From Lycium barbarum (Eukaryota > Streptophyta > Magnoliopsida > Solanales > Solanaceae): a stretch of 64,000 nucleotides of DNA. The notes below the pieces were generated by a model. It was given only the letters and a program-made list of their open reading frames with translations, was not told where the DNA came from and ran no database searches. The translations under genes were made by a program, and so were the position numbers. The stretch covers positions 54,217,821 to 54,281,820 of the forward strand of contig NC_083346.1 in assembly GCF_019175385.1 (NCBI RefSeq). The letters are read 5' to 3'. Below are positions 18,338 to 30,396 of the stretch, piece by piece; positions within the stretch are counted from its first letter, which is position 1, and each line of letters opens with the position of its first letter.

Positions 18338-20211
18338 TGTTACACCTCGGAAAAAATTTCCCGTTGGTACGCAAGTAAATGAACTAATGAGGTGTGCGAG
18401 GAGTGCGAGTGTATAATGTTTCATGGGAAATGTATGTAAAGGTATGTGGATGATTAGAATGAAAAGTCGAGAAATGAGAAAAATTGAAAGTTGGCAAAAC
18501 TGCCCAGTGGTCGTATATTGAAAAATACGGACCGTAAAGTACAATACGGTCCGTAAACTGGCAGTCGTAAACTGCCATGCAAAAGCTTCAGCTTTCTGCC
18601 AGTGGTCGTAAAGTGCAAATACGGACCGTAAACTGGTATACGGTCCGTAAACTGCTAGGTCGTAAACTGGCATACCAAACTTCAACTTTCTGCCAGCTGA
18701 GGAAGAGGTATGATGCGACCTGGTGGACGGACCGTAAAGTGATTTACGACCCGTAAACCATGGTCGTAAATCACCAAGCATGCAGGCCAAAGTTTCTGGT
18801 TCTGCTTAAGCTTAAAAACGACCACTAGGGACGGTCCGTAAACTAAAATACGGACCGTAAACCTCCATGGACGACCACTGTTCACCCAGCACAGATTTTT
18901 CAATTCATTAAATATGAGGATCAAGACTTGTATTATTTCATTTACAACATTACACCACTTCTCTCTAGAACTTCCCTCTACATTTATTTTATGAGTTTTC
19001 AAGGATTATAAGTCATCCATAACATTAAGACAAGTAAATCAAGGATAAGGGAATCATCAAGGATCACCCAAGTCAAGAAATCCAAATAGAGAAAAACTAG
19101 GGTTTTGCTCAAATAAGAGTATTATCAACCAAAGCTTGTTCCTACAACTTCTAAGGTAAGATTCATGATTTTTACAAGATGTTTGAGGTATTGGAGAATT
19201 AAAATACATGGATTGTAGAAAATGTGGTCAACTAGGTCATGAATGATGAATAGTGACATTTTGAGAAATAGTTTGAATTGAGTTATGAATGTTGTTGTTT
19301 TGTGATATGAATGTGTTATAAAAGGTATTAAGATCATGAACTAAACACTCTAGACGAATGGACGAAGATGGGTGTTATAATCATGAATGTGGGTGAATTA
19401 GAGGCAAATTGAGGAATTCTAGATAATGTGGATAATGTGAATGACTAATGGCCATTGTTATGATATTAATGAAGGTATAAACGCTAGCATTGGAAGGGAA
19501 CGTGCAAGCATAGAATAGTTCGATGGAAAGGTATGTAAGGCTAACCCTTCTTTCATAAGGCATGGTTCTTGGCCAAATTCCTAAATTCCTCTATATGAGT
19601 ATGTTGTCTTCACATGGTTGACATTCCGAGCTCATAAGCTCACGACCCTTGATATGTACTATTCTTATACTACGTTCCTCGTATGACGAGTAAGTCTATA
19701 ATGTAAATGTAACGATAATGATGAGGATAGTAATGATGATGAGAGAAAAATGAGACTAGAGATGCTTACGAGCTACGATATGTGTGTATGTGTGCCTATG
19801 AAGGGCTATAATAAGACCCCGAGCTTATGATGCCGGGTAAGACTATCTTTTGTGTACTCATTCTTTTGTGTATATAATTATGGGCATAGCGGGGTCCTGT
19901 CCCGCTAATGTGATATGTTATACTCTTAGAGGCTCGTAGACGTATGGGTGTGTGGGTAGATGTGTTTGGCCTTGTCGGCCTATGTTTTGTATATCATTTT
20001 GTCGGCCACGTTGGCCCATGTACATTGATGTGGCATAAATGCCTATGATGATATAAATGTTTGGTTGTCCATATGGGACTAGTTGACGAATCAATGGAAA
20101 TGCATGTATAATTATGTGGCTCACCTAGATGTAAGTATAAGAGTAAGCTAAGAGGGTGCTCGGGTGGGTTAGCACCGGGTGCTCGTCGCGGCCCCGAGTC
20201 GGGTCGTGACA
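18338..20211 (+). repeat. 3' LTR of element B (1874 bp, internal deletion)
   Basis: Matches 10812-13228 from both ends but lacks about 543 bp, equivalent to roughly 12320-12863 of the 5' LTR. The junction is at GACTAT|CTTTTGTG (19846/19847), with TAT at both edges. The lost piece held the CAGTAC hairpin. It keeps the GTCCTGT stem-loop at 19887-19907. Confidence 0.92.
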
Positions 20212-20915
20212 GGATTCTTATATGATTCTTTGATATTGCTCATTGTTGTTACACTCACCTTATAATGCTAGTTCTTTCAAGGTGAGGCATGATGATCATG
20301 GCTTCTCCATAATGGAATCGGGGGTTCTCAACCTTACGTCACCCCGATAGAGTTATAGTTTGTCTTTCTGTTCTTATGCATGCTTTATGATGAGTACATG
20401 AAATTGATATTACAACATGCCTACATGGCCGGGAAGACACTGCTAATTGGCCGGGCAGCATATACACCATGTCGAGAGGGCATGGGCAGACACCACTAGT
20501 GGGCGGCATGAGATGTTTACCCCGGACGCGGGAGGCCTGGACGCGGCCTAATGATGACTACACCGGTCCTATATGGTTGGGCAGCTTATATATGCATACT
20601 TAATATGATGATGTTTATGATGTAAGTTAGCATGCATTACTCCGTCTTAAGTGACATTAAGTTACAAGTTGTTTCCTTGCTTGATGTTCCCTCATCTCTT
20701 TGATATGTTATTGTTGTATATGCCTTATATACTCAGTACAATGTTCATAATGACGTCCTTTCTTTTTAGACGTTGTGTTCATGCCCACAGGTAGACAGGG
20801 AGATGGTGCAGGCCTGTAGGAGCTTATCTTATCAGCGGATTTACAGGAGCACTACACTACTCCGGAGGTGCTACTTATGGTCATATTATTTTGTGTATAT
20901 ATGTATCTTGGGTAT

Positions 20916-20934
20916 GACGGGGTCCTGTCCCGTC
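20916..20934 (+). ncRNA. Conserved LTR stem-loop (loop GTCCTGT), LTR C
   Basis: GACGGG-GTCCTGT-CCCGTC, all six positions Watson-Crick. Compared with B (AGCGGG/CCCGCT), two adjacent pairs changed on both strands of the stem. Confidence 0.6.
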
Positions 20935-21187
20935 CTTATGTCACATTACTCTAGTAGAGGCTCGTAGATACGAATATGTGGGTAGCTGATGTCTTATGGG
21001 TATATCGGTGTATATTGTGTATATCATTTTGGTAGCCATGAGGGCTTATATATATATATATATATATATATGCATATGTTGCCTTTGAGATTCTGTACGT
21101 TCAGGTTAGGTACGATGATTAGCATTATGAGTGGTGCTCGTTAGTCAGCTTCGAGTACCCGTCATGGCCTCTAGTCGGGTCTAGACA

Positions 21188-22493
21188 CAAATTCAGTTCA
21201 AAGATGAGCTACAATATTCTGAAGCTCAAGAGAGGGAAATATATTGGATTGAAGGAGTCAAATTTCGAGATGAACTGATATGTCAAGAATGTGCTAAATA
21301 AAAATAAGAATCGATTAAATGCAGGTATATTATGAGAAATATTTGGAAAGAAGAATAGGTTTCGTCAACGCGATGCGTTGTGTTCCGGGCGATGATTCGA
21401 ATCACTCACACCGGAGAAGTTTTGGTTACAACTAAACATGCAGTAACGTACTCTAAAAGGTAACAAGAGGAGTAAGAAGGGCCTGCAAGCTAACCAGGAA
21501 TAAGTATAAGGGACAATCGGGACTACTAACAAGAACTTGTACACTAGAAGATATGAAAGTTTTAAAAGAGGAATATTTATAGGAATTTCAATAATCCTCA
21601 AAGGAAAGGAAGATAGTGGGCCTATGGATAGCAAGACAACAGTACTGCCTGAGATTAGGGAGTACCTCGTAAGTCGTGAAATTCCAAGCTGCTGGTTATA
21701 TTAATTGTGAGAGTCCATGACATAGAACCATATAAACAATCGCCATGGCGAAATGGCTCAAAGAATGGTGCAAGGACGACGATAAGGAGCCGAAGAAGAG
21801 CAGAGGTTAGTTTAAGTCTCAATTAGTCACCAGTATAAGAGAGCCAAGGACTTAAGAAGAAAGCATACTCGTAGTGAAAGGAAGTTATGATTAAGTAAGA
21901 TTTTATCTTAGTTCCATGTTCATGAGTTTATTTTGCAATTATGCTAAAACTGAGGAGAGTAAATTCTAGGAAAAGTTCAAGTATGAATAGGACAATATTG
22001 TGAGGAATTGAAAAGCCCGATCAAGGAACTAAAAGGAGATGATATGGTGTGTATATGAGGTCAACTAGTACAAAAAGGGATGATCTAAAATAGCACCAAA
22101 AAAGCAAGCAAGGAAAGGTTCCATATCTGAACAAGAGAGTTTGTCCACCAGTAGAGAAATAAGAAGCAAGGAAAAAGGGTACAACAATTAGGAATATCCA
22201 CAAGATCAGCGGAGAGCCATAGCGATCATGAGCCGAGACCACCTTAATAAGAACAGGACGATAGCTGGAAATCAGTTGACCACCGGTTACATACATGAGG
22301 ACATGAGGGTATGAAATTAATGGGTGAGTTTGACAGAGATTTAAGGGAATATGAAAGAATACGAATGAGCCCATAGTATAAAAGCATGGATATCAGCAAC
22401 TAATGGAGGACAACCATTTCAAGAAATTAATGATAGCATCGTAAGTTCACAAGTTACAACATTCGAGGACGAATGTTTCTAAGGGGGGAAGGA
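21188..22493 (+). mobile_element. Internal region remnant upstream of LTR E
   Basis: About 1.3 kb, purine-rich, no ORF I can assign. It is classed as element interior because it ends in ATTCGAGGACGAATGTTTCT and the polypurine tract AAGGGGGGAAGGA (22481-22493) directly before LTR E. The 5' part of this element is not in view; solo LTR C lies inside it. There are short direct tracts only. It could be a much-decayed pol region or a non-autonomous interior. Confidence 0.55.
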
Positions 22494-24857
22494 TGTTACA
22501 CCTCACACTTTCAGAGCATGATCATGCTACACACTACACGTATTAATGGAGTATCGGAGACGCCCCATGATATTTTGGAAGGTACAACCCATGGGAAGTA
22601 CGTAACAATAAAGTAAAGGATGAATTATTATCTTGTAAGTCGTAACCGAGAAGAACAACCTTGGAACCAATTATTAATGACAAATATCATATATGGAGAG
22701 TTTCAGAAGATTCCGGGACCAAGAAAATTGAAGAAAATAAGTTTGTCGAAAATTTAGAAAAACGTTGGCAGAATTTTGGGTCAACTTTGGAGGGGTATAT
22801 CTCTAGGTATATTAGGAGTTTTAAGGTGTTTCAAAATGTTAAAATGAATTTCATAGAGTCTAGTTTCCAACTCAACAAACCGCTCGTCAAAACGACTTCG
22901 GAGTAAGGAGATATAACCATTTTAAGATAACCCATCCAAGCTGTCAAATGGCTTTCGCGGGTCCCACTTGGGAAAGTCGGTGGTATAAAAACCCCCCATC
23001 AACCCCATGTTTTCATCATTATAAACACTCATGAGTCGTAGAAACTTCTTAACACATCCCCCAAACATTTATAGCCCATTAAATCAAGAATATAATAAGA
23101 TTACACCAAACTAGTCCATGAAAGGTGATTGTTCTTGCTTCCTCTTGATGTTGTGGTGAGTTTGGCCTTGAAGAAAGTTGGTGTGGCTAAAGTTCTTCAA
23201 GTATAAGGTATGTTCTTCATCCTATCTATCATGTTGAGTTGATTTGAAGGTTTAGCAAGTCTTAAAAGTGAAAATAGTTATGGAGGAAAGGTCATAAAGT
23301 GTTGTGTTGTAGTTGTAGAGTTTATGGACTGTTTTGAGCATGTTGTGGCTGTGTGGTTGTCTGTTTTCCATGTATACGGATAGTATCTAATGTTGTTGGT
23401 GTGTTGATGAAATTATACTCCTTGATTGGGAAGAAAGGAAGTGTATATTGTTGTTGTATGTTGAAAAACATCGTGTGGGATGTTTTATGGAATATTTTGG
23501 TATTGATGATGATGTTCTTGATATTAGTATTGCTATTGTTGTTATTTTGTTAGTATTCTGATTTCGGGCAAAGGATATAAACAGAGGAGATGTTGCCCGA
23601 ATTTCGACAGATTCTAAAGGGGTTAATTTGAAGGCTTAAGATAAGCATATGACGATAAGCCTAAAAATAATATGAATTCTCTTGAATGTAGATTTACGAG
23701 CTTGGGAGGATAAGCATTAAATAGTTAAGGTTAAGGCGACTGAAACGGTATGTTAAGGCTAGCCCCTTTCTTTCAAAAGGCATGATTCCTATGTTATGAT
23801 TCCATATATGTTTCCGTAACCTCCTTACTTCCAAAAGTTAGAAGTTCATGATTCTTAAAAGCTTCTTATGATAATAAAAGATGAGATGTTTTCTATGATG
23901 AGCATGATGATGATGATTTTAATTCTAGAAATTCCAAAGCTTATGATTTTAATTTTATTATGAGATTATTGAGATTATTTCATGATTTCCTTGATTTTAT
24001 TCATTATTGTTGATCTCACCTCATAATAATTGTTCCTTCAAGGTGAGATATAGAGATGATGATTATTCCATAATATAATCGGATGTTACCGACCTTACAT
24101 AACTCCGATTGAGTTGTAGCTTTTAATTGAGCTCTCATGCATGCTTATTTTTATGTATGATTACACCGGGCCTAATTGGTTGGGCAGACACCACTACGGT
24201 GAGCTTGAGTGATTACCCCGGACACAGGAGGCCCAGACGCGGGCTTATGATTATGTTATATATGTATGAGAATTTTTTTTTTAAAAGAAATCCAAGCATG
24301 CATGGTATCCGCCTTATGAGGCAATCAGATGTACAGGTTATCTTTATCTCATGTTATGTTCTATATTTCTTATTATGTTGTTCTTCATGCCTTACATACT
24401 CAGTATATTATTCGTACTGACGTCCTTTCTTGTGGACGCTACATTCATGCCTGCAGGCAGACAGTTACATGAATCTGACCCGTAGGTGATTTATCAGCGG
24501 ATTCTCAGGAACACTCCACTTACTTCGGAGCTGCAGTCTATTGGTATTAGTCCTTATGGTGACTTTTATTTTATGTAGAGGCTCGTACACATGTGTGTAT
24601 AGTTAGTCATTTCATAACCCTACCGGCTCATATCATTGTATAACCTTTTAGTAGCCATGTCGGCTGGTAATGATGGACATAATTGTTGAAGATTATATAG
24701 AGATATGCCGTTATATTGTGATATATGTCCTTACAGATTATGATATCCAGGAGCTATCTTTATGGTCCACCCAGAAATGTTTATGAGATGTATGTTTAGA
24801 GGTGCTCAGTGTGTTAGCTCCGGGTACTCGTCATGGCCCTCTGGTTGGGTCATGACA
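22494..24857 (+). repeat. LTR E (3' LTR, 2364 bp)
   Basis: TGTTACACCTCAC to GGGTCATGACA. It has a good TATA box (GGTATAAAAACC, 22983-22994), donor-like ATAAG|GTATGT at 23207/23208, a second donor-like GGTATGTTAAGGCTAGCCCC near 23749, and the CAGTAT...GTACTG hairpin at 24401-24419. It is preceded by a polypurine tract, so it is a 3' LTR. The right flank GAAGG (24858-24862) is the expected target duplication. It differs too much from LTR C, especially in U3, to be its partner. Confidence 0.8.
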
Positions 24858-26878
24858 GAAGGCTCGTATGGAGTAGTTCGTGGCTCCTTTTCTATATTCT
24901 AGGTAGGTTACGGCTTACTTTAGTTAGACTTTGATTAGCGAAACGTATATATGTTGTATAGAATTGATGGGAGAAAGCATGATTAGGTCTTCGGACACGG
25001 TGTTTGGTTGGATATTATCTAGGTTGGTATGATTTCTAATTATGTGAACTTGTCTCTATTACTTTATGTACTGAAACTTGAGGTGTATTTGATGTGATAT
25101 GAGAAGGAAGGAGTCAATATGTACTATTCTTGTTGATTGAGACAGTTGCATATCCTTGCTATCGAGTGATTTATCTGAGTCTTGTTATGACTTGTGGCAT
25201 GGTGCCTTGTATTGATTAACCTTGATATTATGGGCTGATCATGTTCCATATGGACTGTTGAATTGGAAATACATCCAGGTTCATATTGTGATCAGCTAAT
25301 AAGATTAGACTTGAATTTGATGAGTACTTGTGATAAGGCAAGAATGCGATCTTGATTATGATTAACAGATGGCAATGATATTATTCAAGATTTGATACAA
25401 CTTATGGTGGGCGTGACCTTCATAGCATATTAGTTTACATTCATTGCATTGGTTTCTCATTCCTGCATTCATACATTCATATATGATGGAAATGGTTCGG
25501 AAATGATTGATGAAAGACTTATGGCAATTATGCAAGACCATGGAACACTTTGGGGATGCTGGACTTAGTTGTGAGGTGTACTTGCTATATGTGGAAGTAA
25601 AGGGTGTCATAGGCCCTTATGTTGATCGAGAGGATTTTTTTAATTCATCCCAGGGTTAAGCTGATTATTCTATGTCCTGATATGGTTATGGCATTGTGAC
25701 TTGCACTTTCATTGGCATTTGATTTCATTGATTGATCACGCTTACTTGAGTTGATGTTTCATCTTGAGGTTCTAGACTTGAACCATATTTTGAATACTCA
25801 TTTTGCATAAAACATATGTATAAAAAGCACATCTGACAGGGGGTGAGGATGTGGCCTATCCTGATATAAGTATATAAGGCACATTTGGTAGGGGGTGATA
25901 ATATGGCTGGTCTGTGAACTCGTGATCCAAGGTCTGTTCCAGAGCGAGGGGTACATGGATTTCGCTCGTCCTCCATGGGTCATGACTATTGGGCAAACAA
26001 TACAATTAGCATGTGTGTACAAGTTTTAAGTATTTGGCCAGTGCATTGCATTGCATGTGTTTACAAGTTTGAGGTATTTGGCCAGTGGATTGCATTGCAC
26101 ATCATTATATTTTATTTTGCATCATCATATGGCTCCTTTTTTTTGACTTGCTATGGTCCTGTTGAACTACTATTGTGGTATAGATCTGATTACAGATTAG
26201 ACAAGATTGTGGATTAGGGACTCTACCTAGGTTCAGTATTGAGAGATGAGATTACTGATCTGGGATTACTGAGACTCGACGGACTTGTTGTGTAGAAGCT
26301 TCATCTAAGGTTGTGATTCAGTTATGGGATATTCTGCGATCCTAAGTTTGAGTATTATGTGTCTATCTGCTTATCTTGTGGATTTTATGCTTGTATGTGT
26401 GAACTAATCTCAGTCGGCCAATGATGCTTATTCAGTATGTGTTTTTTATGATGATGCTACTGCTGTTGTATTCTTCTTTTGAGTGCAGGGTTTGTTAATA
26501 GTTCCAGTTCCATCCTTTAGAGTGATCTAATTCTACTTGACAGAGATTCCAGGGTGAGCTTTTGGGCTAGATCTGCAACCTGGAGACTCTTCTTGTATTT
26601 AACTGTCTACTTAGCATTCTTGAGACAGTATTGATAGTTGAGATTTGTACTTTCTATCAGACTTGTATGTATGTAATAGTGGCTCTTGTACTAGTCCAGA
26701 CCAGATTTTGGGGTTGTTATTACTTCCGCACTTATTATTTAAATTAGTTGAATCTGTTAATTAAATTATTGTCTATTTCCGTATAATTCCTGTAAGTGAT
26801 TAAAATGAGTTGGGAATGGTTCGCCTACCTATGGGAGCAGTGTAGGTGCCATCATGATTCACAAATTGGGTCGTGACA
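24858..26878 (+). repeat. LTR fragment K1 (3' ~2 kb)
   Basis: Related to solo LTR K2 downstream (compare CAGGTAGGTTACGG...TTTGATTAGCGAAACG here with 42521-42560, and GGTTCGCCTACC at both ends). It ends in GGGTCGTGACA at 26878. Its left part is missing because the E element interrupts it. No coding potential; it contains AT-rich and GT-rich stretches only. Confidence 0.65.
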
Positions 26879-26927
26879 GCAGGTAAGGCGCGGGTGCCCG
26901 TCATGGCCTCCAGTTCGGGTCGTGACA
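26879..26927 (+). repeat. 49-bp terminal remnant of a further LTR (L)
   Basis: Reads GTGCCCGTCATGGCCTCCAG then GGGTCGTGACA, the standard 3' end of the Tekay-type LTRs here (compare LTR C at 21150-21187). K1 therefore sits inside another LTR. It is followed by ATTAT, the presumed target duplication in element I's LTR. Confidence 0.6.
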
Positions 26928-27393
26928 ATTATCCTTTAATGAATATGCCCCCGGATGAACTCTGAGCCTTGCTAAAATAAGAACTCGAAGTAACTAATCA
27001 ATAAAAGAACAATTTTGTTTGTTTAAACTGTATAATTTGGATTTCTAAATATAGTAAAAATGGTATTCGATGATCATTACATAGAGCTTCTGGCTTCTTT
27101 TATAGTTGCAATTCTCAGCGTTGAGCTATAGTTTAATTCTAATAATGAGTAATTATAGACAATAAATGCTACTTTAATTCTAAGGCGTAATGTTTGTTGC
27201 GAATCTGGGCTGGTCATGTAACGTCGATCCTCCATAAATGACCCGGGCCTACTAGTCCGAGAGAGTTTCTCCGAGTTTATTCGGGACCTCTCGTTCCGGC
27301 CCAAATTGAAATACAACTCGATGTTTAATTCCAACTGCCATGTGTTCCATTCCCATCATACCTCGTGTTGAGCTATATTTTTTTACTTATACA
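26928..27393 (-). repeat. 3' LTR of element I (partial)
   Basis: 466 bp visible, ending at TTATACA (minus-strand LTR start TGTATAAG). The missing outer part is displaced by the L/K1/E stack. Relative to the right LTR it has about 125 extra bases (around 27220-27345, including CCCGGGCC), so one copy gained or lost that piece. Confidence 0.82.
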
Positions 27394-27411
27394 GATAGTC
27401 CCCCCACTTTT
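27394..27411 (-). other. Polypurine tract of element I
   Basis: The minus strand reads AAAAGTGGGGGGACTATC directly before the LTR start TGTATAAG. Confidence 0.8.
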
Positions 27412-27645
27412 CGGAAGAGAGAAATGAGATCGGGTAGTGGATTTGAAACATCACTAGTAACATCTTTTCTTTATGGCGGGAAAAAAAACATGTCACTATT
27501 TTATTCAAAAACCCAACCTTTTTGTAGGAATTCAATGCTTCCACTGCGAAGCGCCAATAACTCTTCAACTTTGATGAATGACATGAAGCTGCTATCCATG
27601 AAAAGTCGTGCTCCTTGGAATGCAAATCGATTCATCTTCCATAAT

Positions 27646-27667
27646 TGTGTATATATATATATATAAG
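27646..27667 (+). promoter_or_regulatory. TATA-like element upstream of the antisense ORF
   Basis: GTATATATATATATATAAGG lies about 120 bp upstream of ATG 27786, with a pyrimidine-rich possible 5' UTR between. It could drive the antisense ORF of element I. TA runs are common here, so this is only suggestive. Confidence 0.35.
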
Positions 27668-27785
27668 GACAATAGCCAAACCTCAAATCAATCAAATCTT
27701 TTCTTTCCTTGTATACAAAATTCTCTAGGAAACCCTACTAGCATTCGTCTCTTCTTTCATCACCTTCCTTTGAAATAATACCATA

Positions 27786-29874
27786 ATGCCTGCCTCATTA
27801 TCTCATTCTTCTCATGACGATACCTCATCACCTGATCGCTGTTCTGGAAAGGCTGCAGTCGCACCCACGAGTCAAGAAGTTGATCTCTACTCTCACGCCA
27901 CCGACCTTCTCCCTTATGGATTCAAATATCATGAGGATTTTAGTGTCGTCAACCACCACCAATCTGTTGAAAAAATTGACTCTTTCATCACCACCGAAAC
28001 TCTTCCCACAGTCCCTGAAGATTGTAACTTTACCCCATAAATCAATATCGCCACCTTAACCCCAATATCTGGATGAACTATCATGTCGATGGTTTCTCTA
28101 TGGTCTATACCTATCCTTTTCCGATAGGTTTCGAATTCACAATTCCTCAGATTATTGAGGATTTTTACCGCCGTTACCCGGTTTGTATCAGCCAAATCTC
28201 TCCCCAATTCTGGTATTTCATTTATTGTATTCAAATTTTTGCCGGCAAAGCTGGAGTCGTTTTTTGTCTTGATCACCTAATGCATCTATATTCACCCCAA
28301 ATTTTAGAGGAGGATTAATTCACTTACTTCCTCGTGGGAAGCGTACCCTGATCAAACCAGATGATGATTATGACCGGGGATGGATTTTTAGGTTTGTGAT
28401 GATCCAAACCGACTATCATCACCGTTCTACTCCCAGGCCATTCCCCGAGGCTTGGAATAATACTCGCGAGTATCAACTAAGTTTTTTTATTAAATAATAT
28501 AATCGCACCTCCTATTCCATTCATGTCCCTTTCTCCATTTTCATTATCTTTTCAGCCGTTCCTATTGAACTGGAGCTTTTTGTCAGAATATTCAAATGGG
28601 CTGTTGCTTTACTTCGTGCGTCCGCCAATATGACACGTTCTTGGAAAAGCATGGCCTCGGATTGGTGGAGAGGAAAGAGTCACGGTGAGCAGAGTTTTAC
28701 CAACCGCACACAAATTTATGCCTTTTCTCTCCTCTTTACTTATCTTTTCTTTGCATGACTTCCGGTGAGAAAACCTTGTGCCCGGATAATCCCTACCTGA
28801 AAAATTACTTTGTCGAACACAGTCAATGCTGCTTCTTTCAGTCGAACGCATAGACCAAAAGTCATATCCACCTCTCCTCCGACCGGAATTGGTTTTAGAG
28901 TGTGGACCCACCGTAGGCTTATTTAAGCATGTGGCAAAGCTCAACATGTTGCCTAACATAAGGTGGTTAATATTGATGATGATGATGATGAGCAATAGCA
29001 AGCCGGTGGTCCCAGGGATTTACTACTAGTTGCTTCCAGTAAAGCCTCTAGGGAACCTAAGATTTCTTCATCAGAATTCACTCGAGTGACCCCATTGTCC
29101 CCCTTTGTGAACCATCACAAAGGAGTGTTGTTCTAATGGTTGAAGCTGGAACTTCGGGTTCATTCCTTTGCCCCGAATCTTTGGTTACCAGCTTGGAATC
29201 TTCAGTCGCTCACTTGGCCAACTTATTCCTCTAGTTATTCGCTCTACTACCAAGAAAAATTACTTCAAGTCCCCTTCATCTCTTGCTAACTTTTGACTCT
29301 CCTTCCTCAGGGACACGTGGCTGCTACATCTACTGCAGATCTTACACGATCTATTGCCCCTTCTCACGGAGAAGAGAAACTCCAAGAAGATAATGACTGT
29401 CTGAGGGCTGAAGTTGATAGGCTCTAAGCTGAAGTTAGAGACTCTGATTCTCTCCATTCCTCTCTGCGGCCCCATTTAAAAGACGTGACCGATTCCCTGA
29501 GGGATTGGGAGAATTCTCTTCAAATTTTAACTTCATCCTATGTCTGCATTCAAATCAAAGTAGCTAGGTTTGAAGGAGATCTGAACAACGCTCACGGCCA
29601 ACTTGCCAGTATTGAAGTTTCATGGGATCGTCTCCGAGTATAGTGTCTAAAGTTGCGACTCCATCGTGAATTACCCATCTTAGAAACTCGGAGGGACACA
29701 CTCGAGGAGGCAAATGCCGAGGGCTTTGATCTTCCCACATCACTGCTTGAGGAAGAGATTGACTTGGAGGCTGCTGAATTGGCACTTGAGGATATAAAGG
29801 GTCCCGAGGGGAATGGACATGGACGTGAAGATTTTGGCTCCCCTTCTGTTGCTGGAGCTAATCCACGCGTCTAG
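27786..29874 (+). pseudogene. Antisense ORF of element I, Transposase_28-like plant 'putative gypsy type transposon' protein, decayed
   Basis: Pieces on the plus strand, opposite to the element: ATG 27786 (MPASLSHSSHDDTSSPDRCS, 84 codons); a piece at 28073-28318 with VYTYPFPIGFEFTIPQIIED and FWYFIYCIQIF; then PRGKRTLIKPDDDYDRGWIF with FPEAWNN near 28340-28470; and a charged, probably coiled-coil C-terminus (29360-29874; EEKLQEDNDCLRAEVDRL, then EEANAEGFDLPTSLLEEEID) ending at TAG 29872. This layout fits plant proteins annotated as PF04195. Tat elements are known to carry such extra ORFs between pol and the 3' LTR, often in antisense. Several stops and frame changes make it non-functional. Function in the element is unknown. 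Confidence 0.65.
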
Positions 29875-30211
29875 CCCCCGTACTTGCTTTTTAGCTTTTA
29901 TAACAGGATTGCTATTTTAAGCCCCTCCCCTTTTCATTTGAACGATAACTTATTTTTATAATAATTCATGATGTTTTTTAGAATTTAAACCTGGGCGGAA
30001 CATGGGACCGGGCATACCGGTCCCTTTTGCGGGTCTGACTTTTAGACGTACCTTTTGAATAAATGGCATAATCTTGTTTCCTTTAACATAAACATTTTCA
30101 TCCGGCTGGAATTCCCTTAACTCTTAGATTTTTATTTTTCCCCTCTCTCTGTTTTTTCTTTACCTTTGTTGCCTTTAATCCCTCAGGTACTCTATCAAAT
30201 CTTCACACTAA
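29875..30211 (+). other. Non-coding stretch after the antisense ORF
   Basis: AT-rich. It ends in a pyrimidine tract and CCTTTAATCCCTCAG|GTACTC at about 30186, an acceptor-like site just before the ribosomal-protein fragment. It may be intron or 3' UTR sequence; no ORF. Confidence 0.4.
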
Positions 30212-30217
30212 GATACG

Positions 30218-30396
30218 GTGGGAGTTGAAGGAAGTGTTGTTGGGCGGAAGCCAAAGAAGAGAACATTTAAGAAGTTCAGTTACAGAGGAGTAGATCTTGA
30301 TGCTCTTCCTGATATGTCCACTGATGAACTTATTAAGATCTTTCCTTGATCGTCCTCGCAGAAGGTTCCAGAGAGATTTCAAGAAGACGATCATTC
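30218..30396 (+). pseudogene. RPS15: Fragment of cytosolic ribosomal protein S15 (uS19) gene captured in element I
   Basis: Plus-strand reading gives [20 protein letters not shown], then [11 protein letters not shown], the N-terminal third of plant cytosolic 40S ribosomal protein S15 (uS19 family), which lies in the small-subunit head. A one-base shift near 30347 moves to RPRRRFQRDFKK, matching the next family segment (ARRRFQR). After about 60 residues the similarity ends at a stop (TAA 30397). The initiator ATG is not preserved. No intron interrupts the fragment. It lies inside the Tat element between the antisense ORF and the protease fragment, so capture by the element or insertion of a processed copy are both possible. 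It cannot make a ribosomal protein. Confidence 0.82.

Larger units (their letters stand above)
10812..20211 (+). mobile_element. Element B: Ty3/gypsy LTR retrotransposon, Tekay/Del-type chromovirus
   Basis: 5' LTR 10812-13228, primer site, leader, gag-pol, polypurine tract, 3' LTR 18338-20211. Flanked by CGATT (10807-10811) and GGATT (20212-20216), a 5-bp target duplication with one change. It sits inside solo LTR C. The LTRs differ by roughly 2% by eye where they align, but the 3' LTR lacks about 543 bp. Gag-pol carries eleven in-frame stops and one frameshift, so the copy is dead. Confidence 0.94.
9596..21187 (+). repeat. Solo LTR C, split by element B
   Basis: The left part 9596-10811 and right part 20217-21187 form one Tekay-type LTR of about 2.2 kb once element B and one copy of its duplication are removed. 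The start TGACACCCCTAGTTATAGTG aligns with the LTR start of D (TGTTACACCTCGTAGTTTTG). The end reads GGGTCTAGACA, where the family has GGGTCGTGACA. CAAATT flanks both sides (9590-9595 and 21188-21193), as expected for a target duplication. No primer site follows and no polypurine tract precedes, so this is a solo LTR. It has a donor-like CG|GTAAGT at 10151/10152. Alternative: its left end could be a hAT-type terminus (see rejected items). Confidence 0.65.

Noticed and set aside
20217..24857. LTR C and LTR E as the two LTRs of one element
   Set aside because: Their U3 parts differ (C has palindromic boxes, E does not), the rest is well diverged, C is not followed by a primer site, and C has its own flanking duplication.
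30218..30396. Live ribosomal protein S15 gene
   Set aside because: No initiator codon, a frameshift near 30347, and only about 60 residues present.
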